Part shown: in pieces, positions 5,075 to 7,715 of the stretch | How positions within the stretch are numbered: the first letter of the stretch is position 1 | How the letters are laid out: the number at the start of each line of letters is the position of its first letter | DNA from: DATEPR01 sp036503065 | Lineage (GTDB): Bacteria; Actinomycetota; Actinomycetes; Mycobacteriales; Pseudonocardiaceae | Direction of reading: 5' to 3' | NCBI GenBank assembly: GCA_036503065.1 | Contig: DASXXM010000440.1 | Coordinates: 1-7,715, forward strand | Length of the DNA: 7,715 nucleotides | The notes under the pieces: generated by a model | Seen by the model: only the letters and a program-made list of their open reading frames with translations | Databases searched by the model: none | What the model was told of the DNA's origin: nothing | Position numbers and translations under genes: made by a program

Positions 5075-7474
5075 ATGACAACGGCGGGGACGCGTCGCGT
5101 CCGTTATCCGATCCTCCTAGCATCAGCACTGGTCGCGCTGGCCATGAGTGTCGTCGCGGCGGTACCGGGTCACTCGGCCCAGTTCACTTGGATCTCGTTC
5201 ACCAACGGACGCCTGGTCTACGCGCAGGACAGCCTGGGCAACCGTATCCCGGACTACTCCTACGCCGGCTACGGCGGTGGTGGCGTGGCCATCCCGACCG
5301 TGCCGACACGGGTCACCGCGCCGGCGCCCAGCGGTGGTGACGACACAGGAGCGCTCCAGGCCGCGATCAACAAGGCCGCCGCGCTTCCGTTGGACGCCAG
5401 CGGTTTCCGCGGCGCCGTGCAACTTGCCACGGGGACTTATCACCTCGCGGGCACCCTGTCGATCAAGACGAGCGGGGTGGTGCTACGCGGTGCCAGCGGT
5501 AACGCGTCGGACACCGTCATCGCGGCGACCGGCGCCACCGCGCGCACGCTCCTGACGATCGGCGGCAGTTCCTCCTATCAAGTGATCGGATCTCCCGCGC
5601 AGGTCACCGACACCTACGTCCCGGTCGGTGGCACCACCATCACGCTGGCCAGCACCAACGGTTTCACCGTCGGCGACAAGGTGGTCGTACAGCGGCCGAC
5701 CACCCAGACGTGGATCGACGCGATCGGGATGAACGGCCTGTGGTCGCCCAACTGGAGCCTGTACTTCGAACGCACCATCACCGCGATCAACGGCAACAAG
5801 ATCACCGTCGACGTCCCGCTCACCACGGCGTTGGAGAAGCAGTTCACCCAGGCGACCGTCTGGCACTACGCCTTCCCGCGGATCAACCACGTCGGCGTCG
5901 AGAATCTCAGCGCCGACGGGTTGGCGATGACCGCCGATCCCAACTACGCCAGTAGCTTCTACAACTCCAGCTTCTCGACGATCGGTGCTGTCGAGGACTC
6001 GTGGGTCACGAACGTGTTCACCCACCACTTCGGACAGAACGGCGTCACCGGCGTCGGCGCGCAGAGCAGGCACATCTCGGTGATCCACACCGGCGCGCTG
6101 GAGATGGTGACCACGAGCACGTCGGCCCGATCCGACGGCTACACCTTGCAGGGCCAGGAAAACCTGATCCAGGACTGCACGCTGACCGCGTCCAAGGTGC
6201 ACGCCTTCGTCACCGAGGCCCGCCAGGCCGGGCCCAACGTGTTCTCGCGGTGCACGGCAACGGTCATCCCGGCGTCGTACTCCACCGACTACGACTCGGG
6301 TGGGCACCAGCGTTGGGGCAGCGGCACCCTGTACGACGACCTGACCATCCAGGGCACCCAGCTGATGGTCAACAACGGCAGCCGGGGCACCGGCCACGGC
6401 TGGTCGGACGCCAACAGCACGTCGTGGAACTGCAAGACCACGGGCTACGAGGTGCAGGACCCACCAACCGCGCACAACTGGGCGGTCGGCTGCACCGGCA
6501 CCGTGCTCGCCGGCACCAACGGCGAAGTCCAGTCACCCGGCGTCAACGTCGCACCGACCAGCCTCTACGACGAACAACTCGCGGAACGCTCGCACGCCGC
6601 GGCCACAGCTACACTGGGCACGACCTTCACTCAGGTCACCGCAGAGGGCGGGCAGGTCAACTACGACATCACCAAGAACCCTGGCAACGGCACCTACACC
6701 GAGCTCGGCGCAAACAAGATCTTCGGTCTCGACTTCAAGCAGGCCCTGCGTAACAGCCCGCATCCGGTCCTCATCGCGACGATCACGCCAACCACGGCGG
6801 AACACTTCCGTGGCCTCGAGTCGCTCCAGTTCCAGATCAACGACTACCAGGAACCGGGTACGCCGGCATACAAGGCAGACCTTGCCGTGGTCGGCGGGCA
6901 CGACTCGTTCGACGCCAACGTGGTGCACCCGAACGACCGGTACCTCGGTTTCGCCGTGAAGATCGATCCGAACTACTACGTGCTACCGACCAGTGACGAC
7001 GTGATCTTCTCGCAATGGCACCAGGGCAGCCCGATGCATCCGGTCGTCACCCTGTCGATCGTCACGCCGGCCGACGCGGCCAAGCTGGGGTGGCCGTCGT
7101 CGCCGAACGGGCGCTTCGCCCTGGTGATCCGCAACGACAACCACAACGCGCTGAACACCACGCCCGGCGCTCCGCTGGAGTACGACCTGGGTCCTGTGCA
7201 GACAGGTGTCTGGTTGACCTGGGTAACGCACGTCCGGGCAGGCCTGACGTCTCCCGGTGACGTAACTGTTTGGGAGAACGGGACCCAACTGATCGATGTC
7301 AACAACCAGTTGGTCGGGTACAACCCCAACAATCCGCAGTACGGCTCAACCAGACCACCGGCCCAGTTCGACTGGATTTCGCTGACGTTGTACCGGGAAC
7401 ATGGGCTGAATCATCAGCGACTGTTCTTTGACCAGGGCAAGTTTGGTGACAACCTGGCCGCCGCTACGCCCTGA
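5075..7474 (+). CDS. Secreted two-domain polysaccharide lyase-like protein (beta-helix plus heparin lyase I/PL20-like jelly roll)
   Basis: This 799-aa exported protein probably cleaves or binds an acidic polysaccharide outside the cell; the substrate is unknown. A Sec signal peptide is clear: RRVR, a hydrophobic core (12-30), and likely cleavage after HSA35. Residues of about 50-505 look like a right-handed parallel beta-helix. They include YSYAGYGGGG (61-70), DDTGALQAAI (89-98), a GTYHL/GVVLRG strand-turn pattern, and a conserved end with GHQRW (410-414), GTGHGW (438-443), HNWAVGC (467-473) and SPGVNVAP (487-494). Residues of about 545-795 resemble the concanavalin-like heparin lyase I/PL20 fold, with SQWHQG (646-651), FALVIRND (681-688), the tryptophans of GVWLTWVTHV (711-720) and a terminal YREHG (773-777). 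Four cysteines (368, 393, 453, 473) could form two disulfides. GAAAGG at 5058-5063 is a weak ribosome site. It stands alone, next to palindromes upstream and a tRNA-Lys remnant downstream. Confidence 0.9.
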   Translation: MTTAGTRRVRYPILLASALVALAMSVVAAVPGHSAQFTWISFTNGRLVYAQDSLGNRIPDYSYAGYGGGGVAIPTVPTRVTAPAPSGGDDTGALQAAINKAAALPLDASGFRGAVQLATGTYHLAGTLSIKTSGVVLRGASGNASDTVIAATGATARTLLTIGGSSSYQVIGSPAQVTDTYVPVGGTTITLASTNGFTVGDKVVVQRPTTQTWIDAIGMNGLWSPNWSLYFERTITAINGNKITVDVPLTTALEKQFTQATVWHYAFPRINHVGVENLSADGLAMTADPNYASSFYNSSFSTIGAVEDSWVTNVFTHHFGQNGVTGVGAQSRHISVIHTGALEMVTTSTSARSDGYTLQGQENLIQDCTLTASKVHAFVTEARQAGPNVFSRCTATVIPASYSTDYDSGGHQRWGSGTLYDDLTIQGTQLMVNNGSRGTGHGWSDANSTSWNCKTTGYEVQDPPTAHNWAVGCTGTVLAGTNGEVQSPGVNVAPTSLYDEQLAERSHAAATATLGTTFTQVTAEGGQVNYDITKNPGNGTYTELGANKIFGLDFKQALRNSPHPVLIATITPTTAEHFRGLESLQFQINDYQEPGTPAYKADLAVVGGHDSFDANVVHPNDRYLGFAVKIDPNYYVLPTSDDVIFSQWHQGSPMHPVVTLSIVTPADAAKLGWPSSPNGRFALVIRNDNHNALNTTPGAPLEYDLGPVQTGVWLTWVTHVRAGLTSPGDVTVWENGTQLIDVNNQLVGYNPNNPQYGSTRPPAQFDWISLTLYREHGLNHQRLFFDQGKFGDNLAAATP

Positions 7475-7488
7475 CGGCCAGCTGGGGT

Positions 7489-7505
7489 CCGGGCTCGTGT
7501 CCCGG
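7489..7505 (+). terminator. Weak hairpin behind the lyase gene
   Basis: CCGGG (7489-7493) and CCCGG (7501-7505) form a 5-bp stem with a 7-base loop, 14 bases after the stop. No T-run follows closely. It is the only hairpin near the end of the gene, and a weak candidate. Confidence 0.3.
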
Positions 7506-7568
7506 TGCAGTCAGTTTGTTCATAGATAGGACGCGATGTCGGCGAGCACCGCGTGGGGGTCGGTCGGG

Positions 7569-7609
7569 CTCTTAAACAGCGGGTTCGAGGTTCGAGCCCT
7601 GGCGGCGCA
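7569..7609 (+). pseudogene. Degenerate 3' half of tRNA-Lys(CTT), probable att-site remnant
   Basis: The stretch begins with the anticodon loop CTCTTAA (anticodon CTT at 7571-7573). It continues with ACAGC, the actinobacterial-type variable region GGGTT, a T-arm with TTCGAG, and the acceptor 3' strand GCGGCGC plus A. The bases before 7569 do not pair with the anticodon stem, and there is no D-arm or 5' acceptor strand. The T-loop is one base short and the T-stem has one mismatch. It is therefore not a working tRNA. A fragment reaching from the anticodon loop to the 3' end is the segment that tyrosine integrases usually duplicate on insertion. Confidence 0.75.
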
Positions 7610-7618
7610 CACATCGGT

Positions 7619-7665
7619 TTGAATGCTTTCAATAAGTACGGCTCTACCGTTGAACGGGTGTTCAA
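7619..7665. promoter_or_regulatory. Two TTGAA/TTCAA dyads, candidate operator pair
   Basis: TTGAA-N4-TTCAA lies at 7619-7632 and TTGAAC-GGGT-GTTCAA at 7650-7665. Their centres are 32 bp apart, about three helical turns. A further TTCAAC half-site follows at 7668-7673. They lie in relatively A+T-rich DNA that may lead to a gene beyond the right edge. Confidence 0.35.
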
Positions 7666-7680
7666 TCTTCAACGTGGCGG

Positions 7681-7698
7681 TCGGCTACCCCTAGCCGA
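7681..7698. repeat. Perfect 7-bp hairpin with CCCC loop
   Basis: TCGGCTA (7681-7687) and TAGCCGA (7692-7698) pair perfectly around a CCCC loop. No T-tract follows on either strand. It could be a short terminator for a gene off the right edge, or a protein site. Confidence 0.4.
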
Positions 7699-7715
7699 GT
7701 CCCTGGGCCTGCGTG

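Noticed and set aside
5483..6475. 330-codon minus-strand frame opposite the lyase gene
   Set aside because: It is an antisense shadow of the lyase reading frame, with no motif and no ribosome site.
1..7715. CRISPR array, transposase, integrase or defence cluster
   Set aside because: I looked for regularly spaced repeats, transposon ends and known catalytic motifs and saw none. The only direct repeat is the two-copy 16-mer at 4864-4899.

Overview
The window looks like chromosomal DNA from a high-G+C actinobacterium. The evidence is strong G/C bias at third codon positions, an argS-lysA pair in the actinobacterial arrangement, a LysA close to the mycobacterial type, and a hydrolase-SDR fusion of the EphD kind. 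A member of the Pseudonocardiales is my guess, but nothing in the sequence proves the order.

Left part (1-2636, minus strand): the 3'-truncated lysA (diaminopimelate decarboxylase, last step of lysine synthesis) lies directly behind argS (arginyl-tRNA synthetase). The two genes overlap as TGATG and are almost certainly one transcription unit. The homoserine/threonine genes that often follow would lie beyond the left edge.

Middle (2637-4724): a 327-bp non-coding stretch upstream of argS is more A+T-rich towards its right side. It holds a candidate promoter with an exact TTGACA box, an ACTAG-N13-CTAGT dyad, a further 7-bp inverted repeat and a strong two-part hairpin. It is followed on the minus strand by a 563-aa two-domain protein, an epoxide-hydrolase-like alpha/beta hydrolase fused to a short-chain dehydrogenase. 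Its start faces a divergent tRNA-Arg(CCG) gene.

Right part (4725-7715, plus strand): an intact tRNA-Arg(CCG) ends in a textbook 12-bp terminator hairpin. A 16-bp direct repeat and three palindromic sites follow, then a 799-aa secreted protein. That protein joins a right-handed beta-helix polysaccharide-lyase-like domain to a C-terminal jelly-roll domain resembling the heparin lyase I/PL20 type. Behind it lies a decayed 3' half of tRNA-Lys(CTT), starting exactly at the anticodon loop. This is what a leftover attachment site of a tRNA-integrating element looks like, so the lyase gene may sit at the border of, or inside, acquired DNA.

The left genes are housekeeping. The right side is accessory: a presumed polysaccharide-degrading exoenzyme, with no transporter or regulator gene in view. 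I found no CRISPR array, transposase, integrase or obvious defence system. The least explained parts are the regulatory remnant at 2637-2963, the tRNA-Lys fragment, and the two-domain lyase with its palindrome-rich leader.
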